From: Candidatus Rokuibacteriota bacterium | GTDB lineage: Bacteria > Methylomirabilota > Methylomirabilia > Rokubacteriales > CSP1-6 | Direction of reading: 5' to 3' | Assembly: GCA_003221695.1 (NCBI GenBank) | Contig: QHSX01000039.1 | Location: 157,637 to 221,636 of the forward strand | DNA: 64,000 nucleotides | In this document: positions 49,352 to 59,127 of the stretch, piece after piece | How positions within the stretch are numbered: position 1 is the first letter of the stretch | Layout: each line of letters starts with the position of its first letter | Made by a program: the position numbers and the translations under genes | Notes under the pieces: generated by a model | Told to the model about the DNA's origin: nothing | Seen by the model: only the letters and a program-made list of their open reading frames with translations | Database searches by the model: none

Positions 49352-50941
49352 CTACTGAGCCGCGACGGCGAGCGGGTAGAGATCGACTTCCCCGGTGAAG
49401 CGGACCGGGCTGAAGACGAACCCCTTCACGTAGTCGCGCATGCCCCACCGCCGATTGGCGAGCATCCCGAAGATCTCCGGCGCGTCGGCCGCGATCCTCT
49501 TCTGGATCTCGGCGTAAAGCGGCGCGCGCTCTTCCCATCTGGCGACCGTGCGCGCCCGTTCGATCAGCGCCCACACGCCATCGTTCGCGTAGAACGCCGA
49601 GCCGTAGTATTTGCCCCAGGAGTTCTTGTGGTACTGGTACGCGACCGCGTCGGGGTCGGTCGAGACCGGCGTGGTGAACACCGCCATCATCTCGGGCGAC
49701 GTGTCGACCTTCGCGCCGCGCGCGACCATGTTGGGCCACGTGAGCGGGACCAACTTCAGCCTGAGGCCGAGCCTCGCCAGGTTGTCGATGAGGACGAGTC
49801 CCATCTTGCGCTCTTCCTCGAGCCCCTGGACGTAAACGTACTCGAGCTCGATCCCGCCCTGCGGATAGGCGGACTTCGCGAGGAACTCCTTCGCCCGGGC
49901 GAGGTCCTGGCGGTAGAAGCCCGGCACGCCGATGTGGCCGCGCGTCGCGTTCGGGAACGGGCTCGTCTGGAGCACCGCGTTGCCGTTGTAGATCTTGAGC
50001 AGCGCCTCGTAGTCGAACGCGTAGGCGAGCGCCTTCCGGAGGTTCGGGTCCTTCGTCGGCGCCTTCTGCGTGTTCAGCTTGATCCCGAACGTCGTCATGC
50101 CGGGATGGTTGGGCACGACGATGCCCGGCATCCTCGCGACTTGGTCGAAGTCGTCGGCCGACAGCCCCTCGACGATGTCGGCTTCGCCCCGCAGCAGCGC
50201 CGCGCGCTGCGCCGCCGCCTCGCGGACGATTTTCAAAATCACGCCGCCCACATGGTCCTTCGACGGCCACCCCTTCCAGTAGCCGTCCACCGCCTCGATC
50301 TCGTAGAGGACACCCTGCTCCCAGCGTTTGATCCGGAACGGCCCGCTGCCCGCCTCGTGGTCGGTGAGCCACTTCTGGCCGAGGTCGCCGCTCTGCTCCT
50401 GGGTCAGGACCTGCTTGGGGTTCATCACGTACCACCACGGGACGAACGAGAGGAACGGCGCGTACGGCTGGGTCAGCGTGAACTGGATCGTGTAGTCGTC
50501 GAGGACCTTGATGGCGTCCTCCTTGAGGAAGTCCGACAGCATCCACGCCGGGCCCGCGTTCAGCCTGAGCGTCCGCACGAACGACCAGCGCACGGCCTCC
50601 GCCGTCACGGGATCGCCGGTGTGAAACCGCGCGTTCCGCACGAGGTGAAAGGTCCAGGTCCGCGCGTCGGGCGAGCTCTCCCAGCGCTCGGCGAGCCAGG
50701 GGACGATCTCCGGCGGGTTGCCGACGTACTTCACCAGGGCGTCGTAGAGCGCCTGCTGCATCATGCGGATCGACCAGTCGTATTTCACGCTCGGGTCGAT
50801 CGTTGGCACCTCCTGGCGGCCGGCGAACACGAGGATCTTCCGGTCCCCCGCGCGCTCGAAGGCGGCGACGGGTGGGGCGACGGCGAGCGCCGCCAGCACG
50901 GCGGTCACGAGCAGGCTCACGCGTACGCGCATGATCATCAT
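49352..50941 (-). CDS. Dpp/Opp-type ABC substrate-binding protein (SBP_bac_5)
   Basis: 529 residues from ATG 50941 (GGAGG six bases upstream); the track start 51823 lies in other genes. Signal peptide RVSLLVTAVLAALAVAPPVAA. SBP_bac_5 fold with VPTIDPSVKYDWSI, WESSPDARTWTFHLVRNARFHTG, HEAGSGPFRI, RKALAYAFDYEAL. Delivers an oligopeptide-like ligand to DppBC encoded just downstream. Confidence 0.94.
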   Translation of the reverse strand: MMIMRVRVSLLVTAVLAALAVAPPVAAFERAGDRKILVFAGRQEVPTIDPSVKYDWSIRMMQQALYDALVKYVGNPPEIVPWLAERWESSPDARTWTFHLVRNARFHTGDPVTAEAVRWSFVRTLRLNAGPAWMLSDFLKEDAIKVLDDYTIQFTLTQPYAPFLSFVPWWYVMNPKQVLTQEQSGDLGQKWLTDHEAGSGPFRIKRWEQGVLYEIEAVDGYWKGWPSKDHVGGVILKIVREAAAQRAALLRGEADIVEGLSADDFDQVARMPGIVVPNHPGMTTFGIKLNTQKAPTKDPNLRKALAYAFDYEALLKIYNGNAVLQTSPFPNATRGHIGVPGFYRQDLARAKEFLAKSAYPQGGIELEYVYVQGLEEERKMGLVLIDNLARLGLRLKLVPLTWPNMVARGAKVDTSPEMMAVFTTPVSTDPDAVAYQYHKNSWGKYYGSAFYANDGVWALIERARTVARWEERAPLYAEIQKRIAADAPEIFGMLANRRWGMRDYVKGFVFSPVRFTGEVDLYPLAVAAQ

Positions 50942-51048
50942 TCGAGCCTCCGCCTGCGGCGACCTGCGGGTGCGCCGCGGTGGCGGCAGGATAGCATACG
51001 CACGCGATGGCCTCGCCTCGTCCCGGAGGTGGAGGACCTTCCGCTCGC

Positions 51049-51732
51049 CTATCTGCCCGGCGACTCGGGCGCGGGGGGCGCCGAAGCCGACCTTCTCAGG
51101 TCCAGCATCTCTGGCAGGGTCTCGGACTGCTCCGTCAGCTCCAACCGCATGATCTGGCTCATCCGGCCGACGATCTCCTCGATCGCCTTCGCGGCGGCCA
51201 GCGCCGGGGCGAGGTGGGCGGCGGCGAGACCGCCGTCGACGCGCGGCGTGAGCAACTGGAGGTTGCCCTTCAGCACGTTCAGCGAGTTGTTGATCTCGTG
51301 CGCCGCGGCGTTCGCGAGCGCCGCGACCGAGCGGAGCGCCGCGGTCTCTCGCAAGAGATCGTCCGCGCGTCGACGCGCGGTGATGTCGACGATGTAGCCC
51401 TCGAGACCGCTCGAGGCGTCCGTACCCGTTCGCGCGACGCTCATCAGCACCCACACGACACTCCGGTTGGGGCGATGCAGCGCGACCTCGAGGTTGGCGA
51501 CGCTCCGTGCCACGCGGAGCCCCGCGCGCAGCAGGTCCCACCGCTCCGGCTCGACGTAGAACTCCCTCAGGTGCCTCCCGAGCAGCGCGGCGGGCCCCGC
51601 GTGGCCGAGGGTGCGGGCGAACGATTCGTTGGCCTCGAGGATCACGCCCTCGCCGGTCGTTCTGAACATGCCGGCGAGGTTCTGGCCGAAGCGCTGGCGC
51701 TTGAGGCGGCGGACCTGCCGGGTCGGCTTCAT
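51049..51732 (-). CDS. PAS-domain protein with histidine-kinase H-box but no ATPase domain
   Basis: 227 residues from an ATG overlapping the cheB stop (ATGA). PAS domain at about 15-118 (GVILEANESFARTLGHAGPAALLGRHL, GLEGYIVDITARRRADD) and an H-box with His145 (NAAAHEINNSLNVLKGNLQLL). The coding frame ends without N- or G-boxes, so it cannot phosphorylate itself. Last gene of the chemotaxis operon. It may accept phosphate from CheA or act as a sensor adaptor. Confidence 0.8.
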   Translation of the reverse strand: MKPTRQVRRLKRQRFGQNLAGMFRTTGEGVILEANESFARTLGHAGPAALLGRHLREFYVEPERWDLLRAGLRVARSVANLEVALHRPNRSVVWVLMSVARTGTDASSGLEGYIVDITARRRADDLLRETAALRSVAALANAAAHEINNSLNVLKGNLQLLTPRVDGGLAAAHLAPALAAAKAIEEIVGRMSQIMRLELTEQSETLPEMLDLRRSASAPPAPESPGR

Positions 51733-52745
51733 CGGGGACGCGGGCCGCAGAGCTCCAGCGCCACGCGCCCGAGCTCCGACAGGGGGAGCACGTGATCCAC
51801 GGCGCCGAGCGCGATCGCCTCACGCGGCATGCCGAACACGACGCAGGTCGCCTCGTCCTGGGCGAGCGTCCGGGCGCCGGCGCGCTTCATCGCCGACAGC
51901 CCGCGCGCACCGTCGGCGCCCATGCCCGTCAGAATCACGCCGACGGCCTTCTCCCCGGCGGCGGCGGCGGTCGAGGTGAACAGGACGTCGATCGACGGCC
52001 GGTGGCCGTTGACGGGGAGCCCGTTCTCCAGCGCGACGCGATAGCGCCGACCGTCGCGACGGACGCGCATGTGGAGATTGCCGGGCGCGATGAGGGCGTG
52101 GCCCGGGCTGACGAGGTCGCCGTCCTTCGCCTCCCGAACACGGACGGGACAGAGCCCGTTGCAGCGCTCGGCGAAGGCGTGCGTGAACCGCTCGGGCATG
52201 TGCTGGACGATGACGAGCCCGGGCGCGTCGGGCCGCATCGCCATGAGGAACTGCTGGATGGCGTCGGTCCCACCGGTGGACGCCCCCACCGCGATCACGG
52301 ACGCGGCGGACGGCTCGGCGGTCGCCGCGTCCGGCTCCGTCCGCCCCCGGGCGGCGGCCTTCACCGCGCCGAGCATCTCGGAGACCACGTCCGGCATCCG
52401 TCGCACCAGCTCCCGCGAGGGCATCCGCACGACCCCCGCCGCGCCCAGATCGAGGGCGAGCAGCGTCATCTCGCGCCCCTTCCGTGTGGGCGGGGACACG
52501 AGGACGACGGGCGTCCGCGAGGCGCGCATCAGCCGCTCCAGTGAGGCGAGGCCCCGGCGGGACAGGATCGCCGCGTCGAGCGTGACCACGTCGGGCCGGA
52601 GCCGCGCCATCGCCTCGTGCGCGTCCTGGACGCCCGCCACGGCGCCGGCCACCTCGAGCTCGCGGTCCGCCGCGAGGATCGCGCTGAGCACCCGTCGGGT
52701 CACCGCCGAACCCTCGACGATGAGGACGCGGACCCTCCGCCTCAT
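51729..52745 (-). CDS. cheB: CheB methylesterase with degenerate receiver
   Basis: 338 residues from ATG 52745. The esterase triad is intact: Ser156 (GASTGGTD), His182 (QHMPERF) and Asp278 (TGMGADGARG). The receiver retains Asp57 (VVTLDAAILSRRG), but the acidic pair is reduced to VEGSAV and the Lys is replaced in VVRMPSRE, so phosphorylation control is probably weak or lost. Removes methyl groups from the MCP. Overlaps cheD and the PAS gene. Confidence 0.93.
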   Translation of the reverse strand: MRRRVRVLIVEGSAVTRRVLSAILAADRELEVAGAVAGVQDAHEAMARLRPDVVTLDAAILSRRGLASLERLMRASRTPVVLVSPPTRKGREMTLLALDLGAAGVVRMPSRELVRRMPDVVSEMLGAVKAAARGRTEPDAATAEPSAASVIAVGASTGGTDAIQQFLMAMRPDAPGLVIVQHMPERFTHAFAERCNGLCPVRVREAKDGDLVSPGHALIAPGNLHMRVRRDGRRYRVALENGLPVNGHRPSIDVLFTSTAAAAGEKAVGVILTGMGADGARGLSAMKRAGARTLAQDEATCVVFGMPREAIALGAVDHVLPLSELGRVALELCGPRPR

Positions 52746-53326
52746 GGCTCGAAGAGCAGCACGTCGCCGAACGGGGGCGGCGCCTGCGCGAGCGCGCGCG
52801 CGTGCGCCAGCTCCGCGGCCCGGAGCCGTCGGCGGCCACCGTCCCGGAGCCGTCGGACGTAGACCTTGCCCGTATCGGTATGGAAGTAGAGTTGTCGGCC
52901 CAGCTCCCCACCGAGGTCGCGGCCGACGACGGGAATGTCCTCGGCTCGCAGGAACTCGTCGATGAACCGGATGTTTCGCTGGGCGACGCTGTCGCCGTTT
53001 CGACCGATCTCGAGGACGTTCCCACCACCGAAGACCTTCGCCCGGACACGGCGGCGGTCGCCGCCCGCCTTCTGCAGGGCGCCCATGAGGCAGTCCATCG
53101 CGTGCACGCCGAATCGCGTGTAGTCGAGCGGGTCCTCCTGATCGTGGGCTGGCGCCGGGAGCATGAAGTGATTCATCCCTCCCACGCGCGTGGCCGGATC
53201 GATGAGACAGACGGCGACGCACGAGCCGAGCAGCGTGCGGATGATCGTGGGCTCGCCCGTCGCGTACACCCCGCCCACGTGAATCGCGACCTCCGCCTTG
53301 CCGCCGCCGGACCGTTCGCCGCTCAC
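52742..53326 (-). CDS. cheD: CheD receptor glutamine deamidase
   Basis: 194 residues from a GTG overlapping the cheR stop. Catalytic Cys in TLLGSCVAVCL and His in GGMNHFMLPAP match CheD. Deamidates Gln on MCPs, adding to CheR/CheB adaptation. Confidence 0.92.
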   Translation of the reverse strand: MSGERSGGGKAEVAIHVGGVYATGEPTIIRTLLGSCVAVCLIDPATRVGGMNHFMLPAPAHDQEDPLDYTRFGVHAMDCLMGALQKAGGDRRRVRAKVFGGGNVLEIGRNGDSVAQRNIRFIDEFLRAEDIPVVGRDLGGELGRQLYFHTDTGKVYVRRLRDGGRRRLRAAELAHARALAQAPPPFGDVLLFEP

Positions 53327-54204
53327 GCGCGCGCCCCGTGCGGGACCTTCCGGTAGACGGTCTTGCCGACGGGCCGGAGCCCCGTGCCCATGCCGAGGAG
53401 CGACTCCGAGTGGCCGAGAAAGAGGCAGCCGCCGGGCTGGAGGTAGTCGACGAGCCGGCCGACGACATCCTGCTGGAGAGCGCGGTCGAAGTAGATCAGC
53501 ACGTTCCGGCAGAAGATGGCGTCGAACGCGATCCGGATCGGCCACGACTCGTCGCGGAGGTTGATGCGCCGGAAGGTCACGAGGCGCGCCGCCTCAGGCC
53601 CCACGCGTACGAGCCCCGCGCTGGCCCCGCGTCCCCGGCGGAAGAACCGCTCCCGGAGCGTGGCCGGGACGCTGGCCGCCCGGTCTGCTGGGTACACGCC
53701 GCGCTCCGCGCGCGCCAGCATCTCCGTGTCGATGTCCGACGCCAGGATTCGCACGTCCCAGTCGGCGGCGTCCGGTAGGCCCGCGAGCACCGTGAACGCG
53801 ATGCTATACGCCTCCTCGCCGCTCGAGCATCCCGCGCTCCAGACACGGAGGCGCCTGGGCCCGTCGCCCGCCGTGCGGCGCGCGACGAGCTCGGTGCGCA
53901 GGAGGGTGAAGTGATGCGCTTCGCGGAAGAAGTCGGTCTTGTTGGTCGTGAGGGCATTGACCATCCGGACCAGCTCGTCGCCCTCGGGGTCGCGCTCGGT
54001 GAGGTGGTTGTGGTATTGCCGAAGCCGCACGTAGCCGTAGTACCGCAGACGCTTCCGCAGCCGGGCGCAGACGAGCGGCCGCTTGGTCTCGTTCAGGGCG
54101 ATTCCGGTCTGTCGGTGGACGAACGTCGCGAACTCACGGAACTCGCGGTCCGTGGCGATCACGTCGGCGACGGCGGAGGGCTCAGGGATCGCGATCGGCC
54201 CCAT
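53323..54204 (-). CDS. cheR: CheR MCP methyltransferase
   Basis: 293 residues from ATG 54204, overlapping cheW by 23 bases; the track start 54264 is longer. CheR_N helices (FREFATFVHRQTGIALNETKRPLV) and the SAM site VWSAGCSSGEEAYSIAF. Methylates receptor glutamates. Confidence 0.93.
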   Translation of the reverse strand: MGPIAIPEPSAVADVIATDREFREFATFVHRQTGIALNETKRPLVCARLRKRLRYYGYVRLRQYHNHLTERDPEGDELVRMVNALTTNKTDFFREAHHFTLLRTELVARRTAGDGPRRLRVWSAGCSSGEEAYSIAFTVLAGLPDAADWDVRILASDIDTEMLARAERGVYPADRAASVPATLRERFFRRGRGASAGLVRVGPEAARLVTFRRINLRDESWPIRIAFDAIFCRNVLIYFDRALQQDVVGRLVDYLQPGGCLFLGHSESLLGMGTGLRPVGKTVYRKVPHGARA

Positions 54205-54658
54205 CGAGGAGACGCTCGACGTCCAGCAAGATGACCAGCTTCTCGCCGGCCTTCGCCATGCCACTGATCAGCCGAGCCTCGATCGGGGCGCCGAAGTCCG
54301 GCGGGGGCTGGACGTCCGTCCTGGCCAGCGTGAGCACGTCGGAGACGGCATCCGCCAGGAGGCCGACGACCTTGCCTGCGATGCTGACGACGATGACCAC
54401 CGCGAATCGGTTGTACGTGGTCTCCGGCATCCCGAGCGTCAGGCGGAGGTCCACCACCGCGATGATCTGTCCTCGGAGGTTCATGACACCTCGGACGGCG
54501 CGGGGCGTGTTCGGAAGCGGCGTGATCGCCGAGTAGCTCCTGATCTCCTGGACCTTCAGGATCTCCAAGCCGTACTCTTCGTCGCCCAGGCGGAACGTCA
54601 GGTACTGTGCGCCCGCCGCGGCGCCGATCTGAGCCGAGAGCATCCCGAGGCGCTCCAC
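54182..54658 (-). CDS. cheW: CheW adaptor
   Basis: 158 residues from GTG 54658 (GAGGAG eight bases upstream), or 153 from ATG 54643. CheW motifs LTFRLGDEEYGLEILKVQEI, VMNLRGQIIAVVDLRLTLG and LLADAVSDVL. Links CheA to the receptor. Confidence 0.93.
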   Translation of the reverse strand: MERLGMLSAQIGAAAGAQYLTFRLGDEEYGLEILKVQEIRSYSAITPLPNTPRAVRGVMNLRGQIIAVVDLRLTLGMPETTYNRFAVVIVVSIAGKVVGLLADAVSDVLTLARTDVQPPPDFGAPIEARLISGMAKAGEKLVILLDVERLLDGADRDP

Positions 54659-54660
54659 GC

Positions 54661-56409
54661 TCAGAACTCCTCGAAGTCGTCGGCGTCTCGCGTCGGGGCG
54701 CCGTTGCCGGACGACGTGCGCGTCAGCCGCGCCTCCAGCGTCCGCGTGCGCCCGCCCGCACCCCTCGCCGCCCGCGGGAGCGCCGGCGCCGCCTCGAGCA
54801 CCGCGTCCGGCCCCGCCTCCGCCGGCGTCCGGTCCAGGCCCGCCTCGGTGAGCTTGAACCGCCACACCAGCGCGCGCAGCTGCTTGGCGTGCACGGCCAG
54901 GGCGAGCGCCGTGGAGGAGAGCTCTTCCGTCTGCGCGGCGCTCGACTGAACGAGCCGGTCCATCTGGACGACCGCCTTGTTGACCTGCTCGATGCCCTGC
55001 GACTGCTCCTGACTGGCGCCGGCGATCTCGGCGATGATCTCGGTGACGCGCTTGACCGAGGCCACGATCTCGTGGAACGTCTGGCCGGACTGGTTCACGA
55101 GCGCGGAGCCGGTCTTCACCTTCTGCACCGAGTCGTGGATCAGCGCCTTGATCTCTTTGGCGGCGGCGGCCGACCGCTGCGCGAGATTCCGGACCTCCGC
55201 GGCGACCACGGCGAACCCGCGGCCCTGCTCGCCGGCGCGTGCCGCCTCGACCGCCGCGTTCAGCGCCAGGAGGTTCGTCTGGAACGCGATCTCGTCGATG
55301 ACCGTGATGATCTCCGCGATCCGCTCCGACGACTGGGTGATGTCCTGCATCGAGGCGACCGCGGAGGTGACCACCTGCCCGCCTCGCTCGGCGGTGTCCC
55401 GCGACGCCACCGCGAGCTGATTCGCCTGGCGCGCGTTGTCGGCGTTCTGCTTGACGGTGCCGGTCAGCTCCTCCATGCTCGCCGCCGTCTCCTCCAGCGA
55501 GGACGCCTGGTCCTGGGCGGCGGCGGAGATCTGCTCCGCCCCGGTCGAGAGTTGCTGGGCCGCGAGGGCGGCGCGCTCGGCCGACTCCCGCGTCTGCCCG
55601 ATGATCACGCGCAGCTTGTCGACGAAGATGTTGAACCAGCGCGCGAGCTCGCCGAGCTCGTCACGGCTCCTGACCTCGAGCCGTTGAGTCAGATCGCCTT
55701 CGCCCTCGGCGATGTCCCGGAGCAGCGTCACGGTCTGGCCCAGGGGGCGCGCGATAGCGCGGGCCAGGACGACGCTGAGGACCAGCGCCAGCGCCATGGC
55801 GCCAAGGACGGCGCTCACGACCCACCACAACATCCTGGCCGCGCGCGTCTCCTCCGTTCGGGCGTGACTCTCGACCTGCGCGATCCGGATCGCCGTCAGC
55901 TCGCTCAGGATCTTGCGCGCGTTCTCGAACTTGACGGCCCCCTCGCCCATCGAGAGGTCGATGGCGTCTCGGCGGGCCGAGGGGGTGTCCTCGGACAGGA
56001 CCCGCACGGCGTCACGCGACGCCTGCTCCCATTCGCGAACCGCCGCGTTGAAGGCGGGCCACAGCCCCCGCTCCGCGTCGCTGGCCGGAATCGCCGTGTA
56101 CTCGCGCCAGCGCTCGAGCACCTGCGCGAGCTCGCCCGCGTGCACCTTGACGTGTTGCTTCGTCTCGGGCGTCGCCAGGCTCATGAACATCAAGCTGCGC
56201 TCGGCGACCAGCGCCTGCTGCATGTCGCGCTCCGCCTGGAGGAGATCGTTCATCGCGGGCAGGCTCTGCGTGGCCACCACCTGAAAGGCGGTGTTGACGC
56301 GCGAGATCGCCCAAATGCCGAGGCCTCCGGCGAACCCGGTGGTCAGCGCCAGCCCGACGCACGTCGCGATCACCTTGGCCCGAATCGAGAGCGCCCGCCG
56401 GTCGTTCAT
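54661..56409 (-). CDS. Methyl-accepting chemotaxis protein
   Basis: 582 residues from ATG 56409 (GGAGGGCACC upstream). Two membrane helices (about 14-34 and 190-213), a 4HB-type periplasmic domain, HAMP ([26 protein letters not shown]), and the signalling hairpin [32 protein letters not shown]. The C-terminus DDFEEF is not the NWETF-type tether. Ligand unknown; a separate Cache protein is encoded just upstream. Confidence 0.95.
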   Translation of the reverse strand: MNDRRALSIRAKVIATCVGLALTTGFAGGLGIWAISRVNTAFQVVATQSLPAMNDLLQAERDMQQALVAERSLMFMSLATPETKQHVKVHAGELAQVLERWREYTAIPASDAERGLWPAFNAAVREWEQASRDAVRVLSEDTPSARRDAIDLSMGEGAVKFENARKILSELTAIRIAQVESHARTEETRAARMLWWVVSAVLGAMALALVLSVVLARAIARPLGQTVTLLRDIAEGEGDLTQRLEVRSRDELGELARWFNIFVDKLRVIIGQTRESAERAALAAQQLSTGAEQISAAAQDQASSLEETAASMEELTGTVKQNADNARQANQLAVASRDTAERGGQVVTSAVASMQDITQSSERIAEIITVIDEIAFQTNLLALNAAVEAARAGEQGRGFAVVAAEVRNLAQRSAAAAKEIKALIHDSVQKVKTGSALVNQSGQTFHEIVASVKRVTEIIAEIAGASQEQSQGIEQVNKAVVQMDRLVQSSAAQTEELSSTALALAVHAKQLRALVWRFKLTEAGLDRTPAEAGPDAVLEAAPALPRAARGAGGRTRTLEARLTRTSSGNGAPTRDADDFEEF

Positions 56410-56435
56410 GGTGCCCTCCCGCGATCTCAGGGCGG

Positions 56436-57020
56436 TCACTTCTTCGCCTGCTTCTCGAGCTGCGACAGGCTGACCCCGACCACCAGCGCCCCGATCGGCG
56501 AACCGTCCGCGAGCACCGGGACCGAGATCTGGATCTGGTAGGTCTGCGCCGACTCATCGAACTCCGGACGCCCCTGCCACGCGCCGCGTGTCGTAAACGG
56601 GACGTCGAACTTGGCCGCGCCCTTGTGGATGTACGAGGTCGTCTTTTCCGCGAACGCCACCTTTTCGCCCTGCGCGGCGCTCAGAAACGCCTCGGTGATC
56701 AGCCCCCCGCTGCCCTCCATCTTGGTTCGCAGAAACTGCCCGGCCGCGTTCGACTGGAACGCTCGGACGAGCGGATCGCTGCGCCGGAGGACCTTCCACT
56801 TGACGTTGTCCATGCCGACCACCGGTCCTTTGGTGTTCTGTTCGACGACGGCCTTGACGATCACGGCGTCGGCCGCCCAGCCGGCGACGACTCGCTTCTG
56901 CCGGTCGAGCTCGGCCTGGATGCTCGGCGTGATCTCGAACTCCGCCTGGGCGACCGCCGTCATCACCAGGATCGCGGCGGCGGCAAGGTAACAGGTGCGC
57001 AGGTCGACTCTCATCATCAT
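56436..57020 (-). CDS. Stand-alone periplasmic Cache-like sensor protein
   Basis: 194 residues from three consecutive ATGs at 57020 (GGAGGAGG upstream). Signal peptide ends AVAQA. The body looks like a single Cache domain ([57 protein letters not shown]) but has no membrane or signalling part. Encoded between cheA and the MCP, it may bind a ligand and dock on the MCP. Confidence 0.8.
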   Translation of the reverse strand: MMMRVDLRTCYLAAAAILVMTAVAQAEFEITPSIQAELDRQKRVVAGWAADAVIVKAVVEQNTKGPVVGMDNVKWKVLRRSDPLVRAFQSNAAGQFLRTKMEGSGGLITEAFLSAAQGEKVAFAEKTTSYIHKGAAKFDVPFTTRGAWQGRPEFDESAQTYQIQISVPVLADGSPIGALVVGVSLSQLEKQAKK

Positions 57021-58750
57021 CGTCGTCCTCCTCCGTCAGGCTGTGAATGGTCCGCCGAGTGCGCCACGGACACCACGGGTTGGGACGTGACGATCCGCGG
57101 CGCCCCGCCCGGCCGGGCGCGGCTCAACGCGACCAACCCCGGGACGTCCAGGATCAGCGCCACGCCCCCGTCGCTCAGAATCGTGGCGCCCGCCACACCG
57201 GTGACCTTCTGAAAGTTGGCCTCGAGGCTCTTGATCACGACCTGCTGCTGGCCGCCGAGCTCGTCGACGAGGAGCGCCACGTTGCGCCCCCCGTGCTCCA
57301 CGATGACCGCGATCCCCTGCGAGGGATCCTCCGTCGCCGGCGCGACGTCGAACACGCGGTGCAGCCGGATCATGGGCACCGCCTCGCCGCGGATCACCAC
57401 CACCTCCGCGTCGGTGAAGACGCGACGAACCTGCCCGGGCCCCGGCCGTAGCGACTCGACGATCGAGGCGAGGGGAAGAATATAGATGTGTGATCCCACC
57501 CGGAGCGACTGGCCGTCGAGGATGACCAGCGTGAGGGGCAGTCGGACATCGAACGTGGTGCCGCGCCCGCGCTCCGTGTGGACCGTGATGGAGCCGCCGA
57601 GCGTCTCGACGTTGCGGCGGACGACGTCCAGCCCGACCCCGCGGCCCGAGACCTGACTCACCGTGTCGGCGGTCGAGAACCCGGGGTGGAAGATCAAACC
57701 GAAGACCTCGTCGTCGCTCGGGCGAGCGTCCGCCGTCAGGAGCCCGAGCTCTTCGGCCTTCCGCGCGATCCGGTCGCGATCGAGCCCGCGACCGTCGTCG
57801 GCGACCTCGAGATGGATGTTGCCGCTCTCCTGGTAGGCCCGCAGGCGCAGCTGGCCGACGGTGGGCTTGCCCGCGGCGCGGCGTGTTTCCGGCGGCTCGA
57901 TGCCGTGATCGACCGCGTTGCGGAGCAGGTGCGTCAGCGGATCGGTGATCTGCTCGATGACGCTCTTGTCCATCTCCGTGTCTTCTCCCGAAGCTTCGAG
58001 GACCACCTGCTTGCCCTGGGCGTGCGCCAGATCGCGGACGAGGCGCGGGAACCGGCCGAACACCGTGCGGATCGGCAGCATGCGCACGGCCATCACCCGC
58101 TCCTGCAACTCCCGGGCATGCCGATCCATCTGTGCGACGGCCTCCTCAAGCTCTCTGGCGCGGTCCGGCTCGAGGTGCGCGACGAGCCGAGCGATCATGG
58201 ACTGGGTGATGACGAGCTCGCCGACCAGATTGACCAGGCTGTCGACCTTCTCGATCGGCACGCGAACTGTCGTCGCCTCGACCGCGTGGTCGGGATCGAA
58301 GAGCCCTGCGCCGCCGCCCGCCGAGATCGTGCCGGGCGTGTTCCCGCTCGCGCGGGCTCCGGGATCGGCGGTGAGCGCCCGTAACGTGGCCAGCAGGGAT
58401 TCCAGGTGTTCGGGCTCCGCGCCGTTCCCCTCCCGTGCCCGCTCGAGGAGCCGGCGCAGGACGTCGACGGACGCGAGCAGCGTATCGACGAGGCCGGGCG
58501 TGATTGCCTGCGCGCCCTTCCGCATCCGCGTCAGGACGTCCTCGAGGGAGTGGGCGAACCCGGCCACGCGGTCGAGCCCCAGCATGGCGCTCGTGCCCTT
58601 CAGCGTGTGCACGTTTCGGAAGATGCGGTTGACCAGGCCCGAGTCCGGCTCGCCCGGCGTCGCCTCGAGGCGCAGGAGCGCCGCCTCCGAGTCGGCCACG
58701 AGATCGGCAGCCTCCTCGAAGAACATGCGGAGGGTCGCGTCTTGGCTCAT
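57017..58750 (-). CDS. cheA: CheA histidine kinase
   Basis: 577 residues from ATG 58750. Hpt with His48 (FRNVHTLKGTSAML), no P2 domain, dimerisation helices (VDSLVNLVGELVITQSMI), ATPase with N-box LTHLLRNAVDHGIE and G-boxes DDGRGLDRD, SGRGVGLDVV, then a CheW-like domain. Overlaps the Cache gene by four bases and the CheY gene by four. Confidence 0.94.
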   Translation of the reverse strand: MSQDATLRMFFEEAADLVADSEAALLRLEATPGEPDSGLVNRIFRNVHTLKGTSAMLGLDRVAGFAHSLEDVLTRMRKGAQAITPGLVDTLLASVDVLRRLLERAREGNGAEPEHLESLLATLRALTADPGARASGNTPGTISAGGGAGLFDPDHAVEATTVRVPIEKVDSLVNLVGELVITQSMIARLVAHLEPDRARELEEAVAQMDRHARELQERVMAVRMLPIRTVFGRFPRLVRDLAHAQGKQVVLEASGEDTEMDKSVIEQITDPLTHLLRNAVDHGIEPPETRRAAGKPTVGQLRLRAYQESGNIHLEVADDGRGLDRDRIARKAEELGLLTADARPSDDEVFGLIFHPGFSTADTVSQVSGRGVGLDVVRRNVETLGGSITVHTERGRGTTFDVRLPLTLVILDGQSLRVGSHIYILPLASIVESLRPGPGQVRRVFTDAEVVVIRGEAVPMIRLHRVFDVAPATEDPSQGIAVIVEHGGRNVALLVDELGGQQQVVIKSLEANFQKVTGVAGATILSDGGVALILDVPGLVALSRARPGGAPRIVTSQPVVSVAHSADHSQPDGGGRR

Positions 58751-59127
58751 CCCGGCCGTCCCCTCCCGAGCACGCGCGCGACGATGTGGAGCAGCTGGTC
58801 CGGATGAAAGGGCTTGCCGATCCAACCCGTTGCGCCGGCGGCCTGCGCGGTCGCCTTCACCTCGTCGCCGGACTCGGTCGTCAGGATCAGCACCGGCGTG
58901 CGGTGGAGTGCGGGGAGCTTTCGGATCTCGCGCAGCAGGGTGATCCCGTCCATCTCGGGCATGTTGATGTCGGTGATCACCAGGTCCGGCGAGAGCGAGT
59001 GGAGGAGGTCGAGCGCCTCACGGCCGTCGGCGCTCTCGCGGACCTCGTAGCCGTCACCCTCGAGCACGTTTCGAACGAGGGTTCGCATCGTCCGTGAGTC
59101 CTCGACGACGAAGACGGTCGACTTCAC
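58747..59127 (-). CDS. cheY: CheY-like single-domain response regulator
   Basis: 126 residues from GTG 59127. Acidic pair VVEDSRT, phospho-acceptor Asp53 (LVITDINMPEMDG), Lys in GWIGKPFHPDQL. Probably carries phosphate from CheA. Overlaps the CheZ-like gene (GTGA). Confidence 0.92.
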   Translation of the reverse strand: MKSTVFVVEDSRTMRTLVRNVLEGDGYEVRESADGREALDLLHSLSPDLVITDINMPEMDGITLLREIRKLPALHRTPVLILTTESGDEVKATAQAAGATGWIGKPFHPDQLLHIVARVLGRGRPG

